In this document: in pieces, positions 40,025 through 49,202 of the stretch | Layout of the letters: the number at the start of each line of letters is the position of its first letter | Numbering within the stretch: position 1 is the stretch's first letter | From: Planctomycetaceae bacterium | Lineage (GTDB): Bacteria; Planctomycetota; Planctomycetia; Planctomycetales; Planctomycetaceae | Assembly (NCBI GenBank): GCA_014762625.1 | Contig: JABURQ010000013.1 | Span: 1 to 64,000, forward strand | Length of the DNA stretch: 64,000 nt | Direction of reading: 5' to 3' | Translations under genes and position numbers: made by a program | The notes under the pieces: generated by a model | The model's database searches: none | What the model was told of the DNA's origin: nothing | Seen by the model: only the letters and a program-made list of their open reading frames with translations

Positions 40025-40849
40025 TCAATCGTCTCGGGGAAACTCGTGCGATTCTTTTTTTGACGCGTCCGCTTCTGGAAGATTTGAGGCAGCTTCCTCC
40101 TGCTGTTTGGTCCAGCGCCAGGCGAACGCGATCAAACCTGCAATCACCACCAGGGCTAGCAGATAAGTTCCGATCGAGAGATCGAGCTTCAACCGCACCC
40201 AAGCGGTCCAGAGCAGAAAACCGAACGAGATCCGGACCATCGTATGGAACGATTGATAACGAAGCTGTTCGATGAACATGCTGCGCAGCCATTGCATCGT
40301 GTCGGCGACGCGCGATTCGACGATCTGTTGCGGATCGACTTTATTGAACGTCAAACGACGCACCCACTTCGAGACATTGGAATTCAACGCCAGCTCGCCG
40401 TGACGCAAATTGGTTTCGAGGTCGGTGAAATTGACCGGCGTGACCTGAAACAGCCCCTTGAAGTCGAAGTAAAACATCGCCGACATCAGGCCGATGACCG
40501 GCAGAAAGACTTCCGCCGAGGCCCATAAATCGGGGGGAGAAATCTCCGCGTCGGTCCAGATCAGGCGATAGCTGAGCATATGGATCAGATAAATCGCCAG
40601 CATGATGCCGACCGGTATCGTCATCGTCCAGTTAAGAAACGCGCGGGAATGTTTTTTCACGACATCGTACATGGCGGGCCAGCGTTCGGGCATCGACCAG
40701 AACAGCGCCACATAGGAACGATAAAGCTGATAGCGAATCGCCAGACTGAACAGAAACGTCACGAGCAGATACCACTCGAACAGCGTAATCAGATTCAGAT
40801 GGTCGAGGGTGGCTTCCTGTCCGCAAACGGGACAACTCCACAACAACAT
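40025..40849 (-). CDS. Membrane protein with N-terminal CxxC
   Basis: The 274-residue product from the ATG at 40849 begins WSCPVCGQEATLDHLNLITL: an N-terminal CxxC that could bind zinc or form a disulfide. Three to four membrane helices (FEWYLLVTFLFSLAIRY, TMTIPVGIMLAIYLIHML, AEVFLPVIGLMSAMFYF, IGTYLLALVVIAGLIAF) follow, with a soluble segment in the second half. A frame upstream of that ATG is open but overlaps the small coiled-coil gene, so it is rejected. It is downstream of the 59-residue gene and probably cotranscribed. I do not know the family. Confidence 0.75.
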   Translation of the reverse strand: MLLWSCPVCGQEATLDHLNLITLFEWYLLVTFLFSLAIRYQLYRSYVALFWSMPERWPAMYDVVKKHSRAFLNWTMTIPVGIMLAIYLIHMLSYRLIWTDAEISPPDLWASAEVFLPVIGLMSAMFYFDFKGLFQVTPVNFTDLETNLRHGELALNSNVSKWVRRLTFNKVDPQQIVESRVADTMQWLRSMFIEQLRYQSFHTMVRISFGFLLWTAWVRLKLDLSIGTYLLALVVIAGLIAFAWRWTKQQEEAASNLPEADASKKESHEFPRDD

Positions 40850-40869
40850 CGCGAGGTCTCCCGAGAGAG

Positions 40870-41049
40870 TTACGCTTCGGATTTGATCTTCTCGATGGCC
40901 GCTTCCTGCTCGGCGATGGCGGCTTCCAGGCTGCGGACTTCTTCGGGATCGTCCATTTGCTGTTTGCAACCGGCCAATTTCTGTTGCAGATTCTGGATCT
41001 TCTTGCGGGCCACATCGATCTGCTTTTTCTGCTTCTTGTTCAATCCCAT
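40870..41049 (-). CDS. 59-residue coiled-coil protein
   Basis: The ATG at 41049 follows AGGAG at good spacing. The 59 residues are nearly all charged helix-formers (NKKQKKQIDVARKKIQNLQQ, then EEVRSLEAAIAEQEAAIEK) with one Cys, matching a single coiled coil. It ends 20 bases before the CxxC membrane protein on the same strand. It is short and easily missed. Codon pattern and the ribosome-binding site support it. The function is unknown; it could be a partner of the membrane protein. Confidence 0.75.
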   Translation of the reverse strand: MGLNKKQKKQIDVARKKIQNLQQKLAGCKQQMDDPEEVRSLEAAIAEQEAAIEKIKSEA

Positions 41050-41153
41050 GGTGGACTCCTCTCAAAAGTCGGTTTCTCTGGCGAGATTGTAACCGTTCGG
41101 CATGGTAAGATGCGACTCTCACACCTGAACTCCGCTGGCCGATTGAGACGTTC

Positions 41154-42314
41154 ATGTCCGAAATTGTCGATTCCTTTCCCGAAGAGCCGCTGGAAGAACT
41201 CCGTCGGGGAGCTCTCTATCGCTGGACTCTGTCTCGCAGAACCGAATCCGCTTCCCAGGAACTTCCCGACCGGATCACCGGACGTCTCATCGAAACCAAA
41301 GAAGGATTCGTGTATCAGAACGCCCTCCAGCGCGGCAAACAGGAACTCCACGAAAATCGGTCCCCCGCGGAAACTGCGGAATTCGTCAAAAGCTCGTTTG
41401 GCGAGAGCTATCGACAGCTCAATCTGCACGGACCCACCGCCGACTACGAACTGAAAGCCAAACCGAACGGACGCATCAAACTGAAGCGGATGAAACCCTC
41501 GATCAAGGATTATGTCGCGTCGCACGATCGCTCGAAGAATTACCTGCTTCCCGACGATCGTCCGATTCCGTTTCTGATCGAAGCGGGTCTGATGACGAAA
41601 GAGGGAAAACTGAAATCTTCCGGGCGGGCCAAATTCCGACAGATCAACCGCTATCTCGAATTCCTGAAAGACATCCTGCCCGAGCTTCCCGTCGATAGAC
41701 CGCTGCGGATCATTGACTTCGGTTGCGGCAAAAGTTACCTCACCTTCGCACTGCATCATTGGTTGACTGAGATCGAGCAGCGTGACGCGGACATCGTCGG
41801 CCTCGACCGCGAAGCCTCCGTCATCGATCATTGCCGTTCGGTGGTCAAAAAACTGTCGCTCGAGCATCTTTCCTTTGAGCAGGGAGAGATCGCCGGTTAT
41901 CAGCCTGAGGGACCGGTCGATCTGGTGATCTCTCTACACGCCTGCGACACCGCCACCGATGACGCCCTCATTCAGGCAGTCGCCTGGGACGCCAAAGTCA
42001 TCCTCGCAGTTCCGTGTTGTCAGCACGAACTCTTCTCGCAACTCCACAATGAAACGCTCCAGCCTCTCCTCTCGCACGGCATTCTGAAAGAACGCTTCGC
42101 GGCGATGGCGACCGACACCTTACGCGCGCTGGCGCTGGAAGCGGTCGGTTACGATACGCAACTGGTCGAATTCATCGACATGGAACACACACCCAAGAAC
42201 ATCTTGCTGCGTGCCGTCAAAGGGCAGGGGAGCGAGGGGCGTTCTCACGCCGAATTCGAGAGCTTTCGCGCCTCACTCGGAGCGCCGCAACTGCGGATCG
42301 AAAAACTGCTCTAA
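41154..42314 (+). CDS. SAM-dependent methyltransferase
   Basis: The 386-residue protein has a class I SAM-binding motif in RIIDFGCGKSYLTFALHHW (about residues 183-201) followed by ADIVGLDREASVIDHCRSVV. The VISLHACDTATDDALIQAV and AVPCCQHELFSQLH blocks resemble the METTL25/GSTCD-like group of bacterial methyltransferases. The N-terminal ~150 residues form an extra domain. The substrate is unknown, perhaps RNA or protein. Its end overlaps the convergent PSCyt1 gene by 4 bases. Confidence 0.85.
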   Translation: MSEIVDSFPEEPLEELRRGALYRWTLSRRTESASQELPDRITGRLIETKEGFVYQNALQRGKQELHENRSPAETAEFVKSSFGESYRQLNLHGPTADYELKAKPNGRIKLKRMKPSIKDYVASHDRSKNYLLPDDRPIPFLIEAGLMTKEGKLKSSGRAKFRQINRYLEFLKDILPELPVDRPLRIIDFGCGKSYLTFALHHWLTEIEQRDADIVGLDREASVIDHCRSVVKKLSLEHLSFEQGEIAGYQPEGPVDLVISLHACDTATDDALIQAVAWDAKVILAVPCCQHELFSQLHNETLQPLLSHGILKERFAAMATDTLRALALEAVGYDTQLVEFIDMEHTPKNILLRAVKGQGSEGRSHAEFESFRASLGAPQLRIEKLL

Positions 42315-45300
42315 TCCACGAACAGAAACTCATTCGTCAGCATCAGTGCCTGAATCACCTGCTCCCAAGCCCCCAGCGGCGGGGGAGGAGGAGGCTGGAA
42401 GTCGCGACGCGCGTTCCAGACTTTCACTTCACTGGTGGGACCGCCCGTTTGTTCGAGCAACGTAATCACCGGCGTCCACCGACTCGCGTCGGAGTTCGTG
42501 TTGCCGTTTTTGTCGAGGACGAAATCGATCGTCTCCCCGACGGAAACCGTGTACTCCTCAACCTCGGTCGTCGCCGATGATTTCAGAACGCTCCATTCGC
42601 CCAAGCGTCCTCCCTCACCGGCGATGATTTGGACGTGAACGCCGTCCCCTTTGTCGCGCAGATGTTCCAGTTCGCCGGTGATCTTGATTTTCCCGGCGAC
42701 CGGAGAAACCCAGCGTTTGATGGCCGCGTATTCATCGAGACGTCCCGGATGCCAGACGGCATCCCCAAGACGCAGGTGTCCGACGGTCGGGTGAGGAAAC
42801 TCGTTTGCGTATTGATAGTTCTGTCCGGTGAAGAGTTCCAGTTCGTGAAATCCGTCCGCCCGCAAAGAGTCTGGATCGGGAGATCCGTAGCCGTAGCGCC
42901 ACGGACCGCTAAGCGGGGAAGTTCCGGAGTCGGTCGATTTGATAAATCCGACCGTCAGGCGAACTTCCTCGGAGGTCGCTTCTCGTCCGAAAAGATGACG
43001 GTAAAGAAACTGGACCTTCTCTTCCGGAGTCTGCTGTACCTGAAACTCGGAACTGTTCGCCAGTTTGCGAGCCTGATCGATCACGAACGGATGGTTCATC
43101 GCGAACAGCGCCTGTTGGGGGACCATCGTTTCCGCACGTTCGGGGGTGCTTTGATCGGGCGTTGCGAAATCGAACGTTGAATAGATCGGATCGAGATTCA
43201 CACGGTCGATGAAGCCGTACACGGTTCGTCGCGTGGTGAACGGTTCCGCCGTCAGGTCTTCCGGTTTCCCGCCGACCGAGAGATCGATCTCTCCCCCCGC
43301 GACTAGCATGGCGTCCCGCATCGCTTCAAAGTCGAGACGTTTGCGATTCGCCCGCCACAGGTAACGATTGTCGGGATCGATGGACGCCCGCTGTTCGTCA
43401 ATCTCGCTCGACTGACGATACGTTCGCGAGAGGACGATGGTGCGAATCAGTTGTTTGACCGACCAGTCCTGCTGAATGAAATCGTTCGAGAGCCAGTCGA
43501 GAAGTTCCGGATGCGTAGGAGCATCGCTGCGAAGCCCGAAATCGCCCGGCGTACTCACCAGTCCCTGATCGAAGAGGTGCATCCAGACCCGATTGACCAT
43601 CACGCGGGTCGTGAGCGGATTATCTTTCGCGACGATCGCTTCCGCCAGTTCTCGTCGTCCCGAAGCATCCTTCGGGAACGGCTGTCGATCCTCTCCCGCG
43701 AGCACTTCCAGAAACTGTCTCGGAACGCGATCTCCCCGTCGTCGGGAATCGCCGCGCAGGAAGACCGAGGGAGTGATCGGTCGCTCGGCATCTTCCATCA
43801 CCATCGCCCGCGCGGGAGAACCGGGATGCGAGACTTCCACCTCCTTGACTGCGTTCTGCACTTTGGCCAACGCCACGCGTCCTTTTCCTAACAGACGAGA
43901 CGCCCTCGTCACCGCTTCCACATCCAGCACAAACGGGCTTTTCGGATCGTAGAGAACCTGTCGCACCTGTTCCCAGTTCGGATCGTCGAGCGCGACTTCG
44001 GACGGTTTGGAATCTTTTTGCTCCTGTTGCGTTTGCGCAAACTTCTCCTGCGCCTGTTTCAACAGTTCGCCGAATGTTTGTTGTAACTCGATGGAATTGT
44101 GGGGCGGATTTTCGGTCAGCGCCTGTTTGACGAGCGGATTGATTTGATTGCCGTACGTTTTCAGCAACTCGTCGCGTTTGGCGTCGAACTGCTTCTCGGG
44201 AACACGAACGAGCACCAGATACGCCCCCAGCACCGGATGTTCCCGCCACGGCTTCTGTCGCGCGGCCCGATCGAGATTCTGAGCGAGCGGCGTCATCGCC
44301 GTCTCTTTGAGTTGGCGTTTCGAGATCAGCGATCGCATCGATTCCTTTTTGGTCACGTTCATCTCGTAGTAGCCGATCAGATAGTCGGCGGGACGCTTCC
44401 GCAAGTCGCGATGAGCGTCGACGCGCAGACTCTGTTTGTATTCGTCGAGAGCGGTCTGCTTTTCGGCCCGCACTTTCTGAAAGTCTCGCAACTCTTTTTC
44501 GGGAACCGGAAAGCCTTCGACGAGCGGCAGGTCGTCTGGAATCTGGCTGCTGGCAAAGACGCCGTAGAGTGAATAGTAATCCTCGATCGGAATCGGATCG
44601 TACTTATGATCGTGACAGCGGGCGCAGGTGACGGTCAGTCCCAAAATTCCGCGGCTGACGACGTCGATCCGGTCGCTGATTTGTTCCTGTTGGTTGTTTC
44701 GAAATCTCGGACCGACCGTCAGTAAACCCAACGCCGCCAGATGCTGAGAATTCTCCTGATCGACGAGCTGGTCCGCGGCGATCTGATACTTCGCAAACTG
44801 ATCGTACGGCATGTCTTCATTGAAGGCCCGAATCACCCAGTCCCGATACGTCCAGGCGTAAGGATAACGGGGATCGATTTGCGGGAACCAGTCCCTGGTG
44901 TCGGCGTAGCGGGCGATGTCGAGCCAGTGACGTCCCCAGCGTTCTCCGAAATGCGGCGACGCCAGTAGGCGATCGACCACTTTACGATACGCATCGGTAC
45001 CTTCGTCGTTCACGAAATCGGCGATTTCCCCTTCGGTCGGCGGCAAACCGGTGAGATCGAAAGTGAGTCGCCGAATCAGCGTGCGGCGGTCCGCCTCTCT
45101 CGAGAGCGATAAATTATGTTCGCGTAGTTTCGCGACCACGAAACGGTCGACCGGATTCCGGACCGGCAACTCTTCGGGAAGATCGGGGAACTCCGGCTTC
45201 CGGATCGGTTGAAACGCCCAGTGGTCGGCGGCCTGCTTGCCAATGTATTCCTGATCTCCGAGCATCGGACCGGCGGGCATATCGTCCGCCGGCCAGGGGG

Positions 45301-45652
45301 CTCCCATCTTGATCCACCGGGAGAGCGCACCGATATCTCCTTCACTGAGCGGATCCGCCGGCGCGGGAGGCATCTCGAACGATTCGTGGCGAACCGCCTC
45401 GATCAGCAAACTGTCGTCCGGTTTTCCGAGGACCATCGCCGGTCCGCTGTCGCCTCCTTTGAGAACGAATTCGCGCGCGTCGAGACGCAGTCCCGATTCC
45501 TGCTTCTTCACACCGTGACATTCCTGACAATGTTGAGCGAGGACAGGGCGAATCCTTTTTTCGAAGAACTCGATCTGCTTCGGAGTCGGACCCGCCGCAT
45601 TTGCGGTGAGTACGGAACCGAACAGAATCGCCATGGTGCTGAGCAACTTCAT
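42311..45652 (-). CDS. PSCyt1/DUF1549/DUF1553 planctomycete cytochrome-type protein
   Basis: The 1113-residue protein begins at ATG 45652 (MKLLSTMAILFGSVLTANA signal peptide). The heme-type CxxCH motif is CQECH at residues 42-46, part of the PSCyt1 domain. It is followed by DUF1549 (ADRRTLIRRLTFDLTGLPPT) and DUF1553 (ELAEAIVAKDNPLTTRVMVN, RVWMHLFDQGLVSTPGDFGL). These large proteins are characteristic of planctomycetes and usually sit beside a DUF1501 gene, which is not next to it here. The role is not established. The C-terminal ~200 residues include an added beta-rich domain. Confidence 0.92.
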   Translation of the reverse strand: MKLLSTMAILFGSVLTANAAGPTPKQIEFFEKRIRPVLAQHCQECHGVKKQESGLRLDAREFVLKGGDSGPAMVLGKPDDSLLIEAVRHESFEMPPAPADPLSEGDIGALSRWIKMGAPWPADDMPAGPMLGDQEYIGKQAADHWAFQPIRKPEFPDLPEELPVRNPVDRFVVAKLREHNLSLSREADRRTLIRRLTFDLTGLPPTEGEIADFVNDEGTDAYRKVVDRLLASPHFGERWGRHWLDIARYADTRDWFPQIDPRYPYAWTYRDWVIRAFNEDMPYDQFAKYQIAADQLVDQENSQHLAALGLLTVGPRFRNNQQEQISDRIDVVSRGILGLTVTCARCHDHKYDPIPIEDYYSLYGVFASSQIPDDLPLVEGFPVPEKELRDFQKVRAEKQTALDEYKQSLRVDAHRDLRKRPADYLIGYYEMNVTKKESMRSLISKRQLKETAMTPLAQNLDRAARQKPWREHPVLGAYLVLVRVPEKQFDAKRDELLKTYGNQINPLVKQALTENPPHNSIELQQTFGELLKQAQEKFAQTQQEQKDSKPSEVALDDPNWEQVRQVLYDPKSPFVLDVEAVTRASRLLGKGRVALAKVQNAVKEVEVSHPGSPARAMVMEDAERPITPSVFLRGDSRRRGDRVPRQFLEVLAGEDRQPFPKDASGRRELAEAIVAKDNPLTTRVMVNRVWMHLFDQGLVSTPGDFGLRSDAPTHPELLDWLSNDFIQQDWSVKQLIRTIVLSRTYRQSSEIDEQRASIDPDNRYLWRANRKRLDFEAMRDAMLVAGGEIDLSVGGKPEDLTAEPFTTRRTVYGFIDRVNLDPIYSTFDFATPDQSTPERAETMVPQQALFAMNHPFVIDQARKLANSSEFQVQQTPEEKVQFLYRHLFGREATSEEVRLTVGFIKSTDSGTSPLSGPWRYGYGSPDPDSLRADGFHELELFTGQNYQYANEFPHPTVGHLRLGDAVWHPGRLDEYAAIKRWVSPVAGKIKITGELEHLRDKGDGVHVQIIAGEGGRLGEWSVLKSSATTEVEEYTVSVGETIDFVLDKNGNTNSDASRWTPVITLLEQTGGPTSEVKVWNARRDFQPPPPPPLGAWEQVIQALMLTNEFLFVD

Positions 45653-45917
45653 GGAACACAAACTCCGGTAGGTCATCATAGAGGCGGGAAATCGTCAAAC
45701 GATTCGTCAAAAGGTGGGACTTTCCATTATACCGTTTGACCGAGACCGCGTCAGGGAGAAAGTCTATTTCGGGTGATTTCAAAGGTCCGATTATGAAGTT
45801 TCGCAGGTCCGGGAAAGCCTTTCGGATCACGAAATTCGATCGTTATTGACAGTTTTTCCCGGCCTCTGTTACTCTTCCCCCTCCCTTCTGAAATCGTACC
45901 GAACGGAAGCGACATTG

Positions 45918-46622
45918 ATGTCTGACTCTCCACAAGCCATTGCGATCCCCGGCAAACACAATCTGCTGATGAAAGTCGTCCAGCGGTATGTCCCCCCGGC
46001 GGAAACGATCAAGGTGCTCGACCTGGGGGCCGGGGAAGGTGCGTTTTCTCAGAAACTCGACGATGCCGGATACGAAGTCGCCGCCTGCGATCTCTTTCCC
46101 GAGATGTTCCGTTATTCCAAAGTCGAATGTCGGAAAGCCGACCTTCACGAACCGCTCCCTTATGACGACGGCGAATTCGATCTGGTGATCGCGGTGGAAG
46201 TGATGGAGCATCTGGAAAATCATTTGCGATTATTTAAAGACATCTCCCGCATTTTGAAACCAGGTGGAACTTTTATGTTCTCCACCCCCAATATCATGTC
46301 GCTCAAATCGCGGATGCGGTTTCTGTTCTCCGGATTTTTCTACTCGCATGGGCCACTGGAGCCGGGGGTCGACGAACCCGTTCATCAGCACATTGCTGCG
46401 TTCACGCCGAATCGCTACCGTTTTATTCTCGAGAAAGCGGGCCTCGAACTGACAAATATTGATACCGATAAGTATCAGAAGTATTCGCAGTTGATGTGCT
46501 GGCTTGCGCCGTTCATCCGGTTCTATACGAAAAAGAAATTCGGCACGGAACTGACACAGTTCGAAAATTGCCCGGCAGCGCTCTACGGTCGTACGATGGT
46601 CGGTGTCTCAACAAAGAAATAA
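45918..46622 (+). CDS. SAM-dependent methyltransferase
   Basis: The 234-residue class I methyltransferase has motif I KVLDLGAGEGAFSQKL and motif II AACDLFPEMFRYSKV. AVEVMEHLENHLRLFKDISR carries the catalytic-side motif, then LKPGGTFMFSTPNI follows. It resembles UbiE/COQ5-like or other small-molecule methyltransferases. The ATG at 45918 starts directly with the catalytic domain; an upstream in-frame ATG at 45846 adds a non-homologous tail. The substrate is unknown. Confidence 0.88.
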   Translation: MSDSPQAIAIPGKHNLLMKVVQRYVPPAETIKVLDLGAGEGAFSQKLDDAGYEVAACDLFPEMFRYSKVECRKADLHEPLPYDDGEFDLVIAVEVMEHLENHLRLFKDISRILKPGGTFMFSTPNIMSLKSRMRFLFSGFFYSHGPLEPGVDEPVHQHIAAFTPNRYRFILEKAGLELTNIDTDKYQKYSQLMCWLAPFIRFYTKKKFGTELTQFENCPAALYGRTMVGVSTKK

Positions 46623-46634
46623 TACCGGCACGCC

Positions 46635-48152
46635 TCACCAGAGATAAGAAGGTGACTCGACACCGGGAGTGATCGCCAAACACCCGCAGCACCACATATC
46701 TTCTATTGTACAGCGGGGCATGTAACGATGCAGTTGATAACAAACCTGCTGGCTGACATTGCTGCCGTACATTCCCAAATGTCGCAGATTCCATAAATGA
46801 CGAAGCTGCATCATCCCGATATCGGTGACGCTTGAGGTCCCCAGAACAAGGACTTCCAGTGTCGTGATGCGTCCGAGGACGCCGAGCATCTCGTCGTCGA
46901 TCCCCCAGTTGCTCATCCAGAGTATTTTGAGGTGGGGGAGCTTGGTGAGATGCTTCAATCCCTCGACCGTAAAGCCCTCCGGTCTCACAGGAACGGCACG
47001 GTAGCCGCTGCCTGTTTTCTTGATCGGGTAACTCCGTTCCAGCGTCAGTTTCTCCAGAGGTTTCACCCGCGAAATAATTTCCAGCAACTCCTCGCTCACC
47101 AGCTTTTCGTGAACCCAAATCTCTTTCAGATGGGGCATGGTCGTAATGACTTCCAGCCCCTCGGACGACAGAAATTCATTGGGACCGAGACTGATTTTTT
47201 CGATCGTCGGGCACATGGCCCGCGCGGCGAGGAATCGATCTTCCGTAGGAACCGATAATCGTTTCAAGTTGGGAAGCGTCGCCAGAACTTCAAAACCGGT
47301 CAGATCGAGCGGGCCGTTATTCGGGATGTAAGGCTGCGGGTATTTGTAATCCTGCAGACTCACATCATCCAGCCGGGGGAGGTCGGCGAGATGCTTCAAC
47401 TCCGAGGTGTCACTCCAGCCTTTCGTCAGGACGATTTCCAGTTGCGTGCGATATTTGAGATGTGGTTTGAGGTGTTTCAGGTCGGTATCGCGGATTTTGC
47501 GATAGGAGGCGAGCGGAAGCGACTGCAAGGTGGGGAGTTCGGCGAAGAGATGCAGATCCTCGTCCGCGACTTTCAACCCCTTGACGACCTTCAGCTTCAT
47601 CTGCTGAAAGTAAGGCAGCGTCTCTTCGTTCAAGGGATCGTAAGATAGGGTCAGATAATCAAGCCGGGGGATTTTCGTCAGAGACGTCAGACAACCGGAA
47701 TCAGTGTTGGTGCTGGCGAGATTGAGCTTTCGCAAACGGCTGCAACCCGCCAGATGCTCAATGCCGGCATTGGTGATCGAGCCGTTTGCGGAGAGATTCA
47801 GATTCACTAACTTTTTTAGCGATCCCACGTGTTTCAATCCGGCGTTGGAAAACCGATACCCCTTATGAACGTTGATCCCGCGAAGGTTCAACAATCCGAG
47901 ATGGGGAAGTTCGTCAAGAATCTGCAGATCGTCATCGGAAATCGGCAGGCACTTCAGATTCAGCCAGTTCACCTGCCCGAGGTCGTTGAGTTTGTAGGTT
48001 CCGCCCAGTTCATCCAGACGCGCAAGCACATTGGCAGATGTCGGTTTGTCGGACGTTCGATCGACGGGAGATTCGTGTTCCAGAACGCGAACACTCACCA
48101 CAAGAGCCGTCGCCGTGAGAACTAGAGCGAGTTTTGTCAGCGTATTTCGCAT
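46635..48152 (-). CDS. Leucine-rich-repeat protein
   Basis: The 505-residue secreted or periplasmic protein has an N-terminal hydrophobic leader (LTKLALVLTATALVVSV). Fifteen or so LRR units follow, of the bacterial type (LQILDELPHLGLLNLRGINV, LKHLADLPRLDDVSLQDYKY, LKHLTKLPHLKILWMSNWGI). The final section has two to three Cys (MPRCTIEDMWCCGCLAITPG), possibly structural. It is likely a recognition or scaffold protein in the envelope. It is convergent with the methyltransferase gene. Confidence 0.85.
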   Translation of the reverse strand: MRNTLTKLALVLTATALVVSVRVLEHESPVDRTSDKPTSANVLARLDELGGTYKLNDLGQVNWLNLKCLPISDDDLQILDELPHLGLLNLRGINVHKGYRFSNAGLKHVGSLKKLVNLNLSANGSITNAGIEHLAGCSRLRKLNLASTNTDSGCLTSLTKIPRLDYLTLSYDPLNEETLPYFQQMKLKVVKGLKVADEDLHLFAELPTLQSLPLASYRKIRDTDLKHLKPHLKYRTQLEIVLTKGWSDTSELKHLADLPRLDDVSLQDYKYPQPYIPNNGPLDLTGFEVLATLPNLKRLSVPTEDRFLAARAMCPTIEKISLGPNEFLSSEGLEVITTMPHLKEIWVHEKLVSEELLEIISRVKPLEKLTLERSYPIKKTGSGYRAVPVRPEGFTVEGLKHLTKLPHLKILWMSNWGIDDEMLGVLGRITTLEVLVLGTSSVTDIGMMQLRHLWNLRHLGMYGSNVSQQVCYQLHRYMPRCTIEDMWCCGCLAITPGVESPSYLW

Positions 48153-48228
48153 GACGTTATTTTAGCGGTATTGTGAGATGATGTCATGATTTGATCGGCG
48201 AAGTGTGGCTGATCTGTCGGAAGAGCAT

Positions 48229-49098
48229 TCACTCTCCCGCTGCGAGGCGGGCCGCCAGCAAGGTATTTTTCAGCAGCATCGTGATCGTCATCGGACCGAC
48301 TCCTCCCGGAACCGGACTGATCGCTCCCGCGACTTCTTTCACGTCATCAAACGCGACATCCCCCACCAGTTTTTTCTCTCCCACGCGATTCGTGCCGACG
48401 TCGATCACAGTCGCCCCTGGCTTCACCATCTCCGCCGTCACAAACTCCGGCTTCCCGATGGCGGCGATCAAAATGTCGGCGGTGCGGGTGATCTCGGCGA
48501 GATTCTGTGTACGAGAATGACAGACCGTCACAGTCGCATTCGCGGCCGCTCCCTTTTGCATTAAGAGTAAGGCCATCGGTTTCCCGACAATTTCGCTACG
48601 TCCTAAAACGACGGCGTGTTTGCCGGCAATTTCCGTTCCCGATTCGATCAACATCTGCTGGACGCCGTGCGGCGTACAAGGCAGAAACCGCGGACGTCCC
48701 TGGACGATGAGACCGACGTTTTCGGGATGGAACGCATCGACATCCTTCAGCGGCGTGACGGCGTCGAGGATCGCCAGTTCGTCGATCTGTTCGGGAAGCG
48801 GAAGCTGACAGAGAATTCCGTGAACGGTCTCGTCGTTGTTGAGCTGGTGGACGAGTTGCAGAAGTTCGTCCTGAGTGGTTTCAGCGGGCAGCCTGTGAAG
48901 GGTGCTGCCGATTCCAGTCTGCTCGCAAGCCCGCTGTTTATTGCGGACGTAAACCGCGGAAGCGGGGTCATCGCCGACGAGAACCGCGGCGAGATGTGGT
49001 TGAACACCGGTCTTGGCTTGTAGCGCGGCGACTTCTTCGGCAAGGCCCGATCGAACCTTCTGAGCAATTGCTTTCCCGTCGATAATCTGCGCAGACAT
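48229..49098 (-). CDS. folD: Methylenetetrahydrofolate dehydrogenase/cyclohydrolase
   Basis: The 289-residue FolD converts 5,10-methylene-THF to 5,10-methenyl-THF and then to 10-formyl-THF. Conserved elements are VYVRNKQRACEQTGIGS, GILCQLPLPEQID, the NADP-binding HAVVLGRSEIVGKPMALLLM, TRTADILIAAIGKPEFV, and ISPVPGGVGPMTITMLL at the C-terminus. Size and motifs match the family. It stands alone on the minus strand between the LRR and the membrane-fusion genes. Confidence 0.96.
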   Translation of the reverse strand: MSAQIIDGKAIAQKVRSGLAEEVAALQAKTGVQPHLAAVLVGDDPASAVYVRNKQRACEQTGIGSTLHRLPAETTQDELLQLVHQLNNDETVHGILCQLPLPEQIDELAILDAVTPLKDVDAFHPENVGLIVQGRPRFLPCTPHGVQQMLIESGTEIAGKHAVVLGRSEIVGKPMALLLMQKGAAANATVTVCHSRTQNLAEITRTADILIAAIGKPEFVTAEMVKPGATVIDVGTNRVGEKKLVGDVAFDDVKEVAGAISPVPGGVGPMTITMLLKNTLLAARLAAGE

Positions 49099-49202
49099 AG
49101 CGTCAATGCTCCTTTTCGAGTGTCACCTGGAAGAACGCCGGAGTCCGAACCGACGTCTGCCTCAGGCTACGAAGTGACCGCGAAAAAGACCAGTCTGCGA
49201 GA

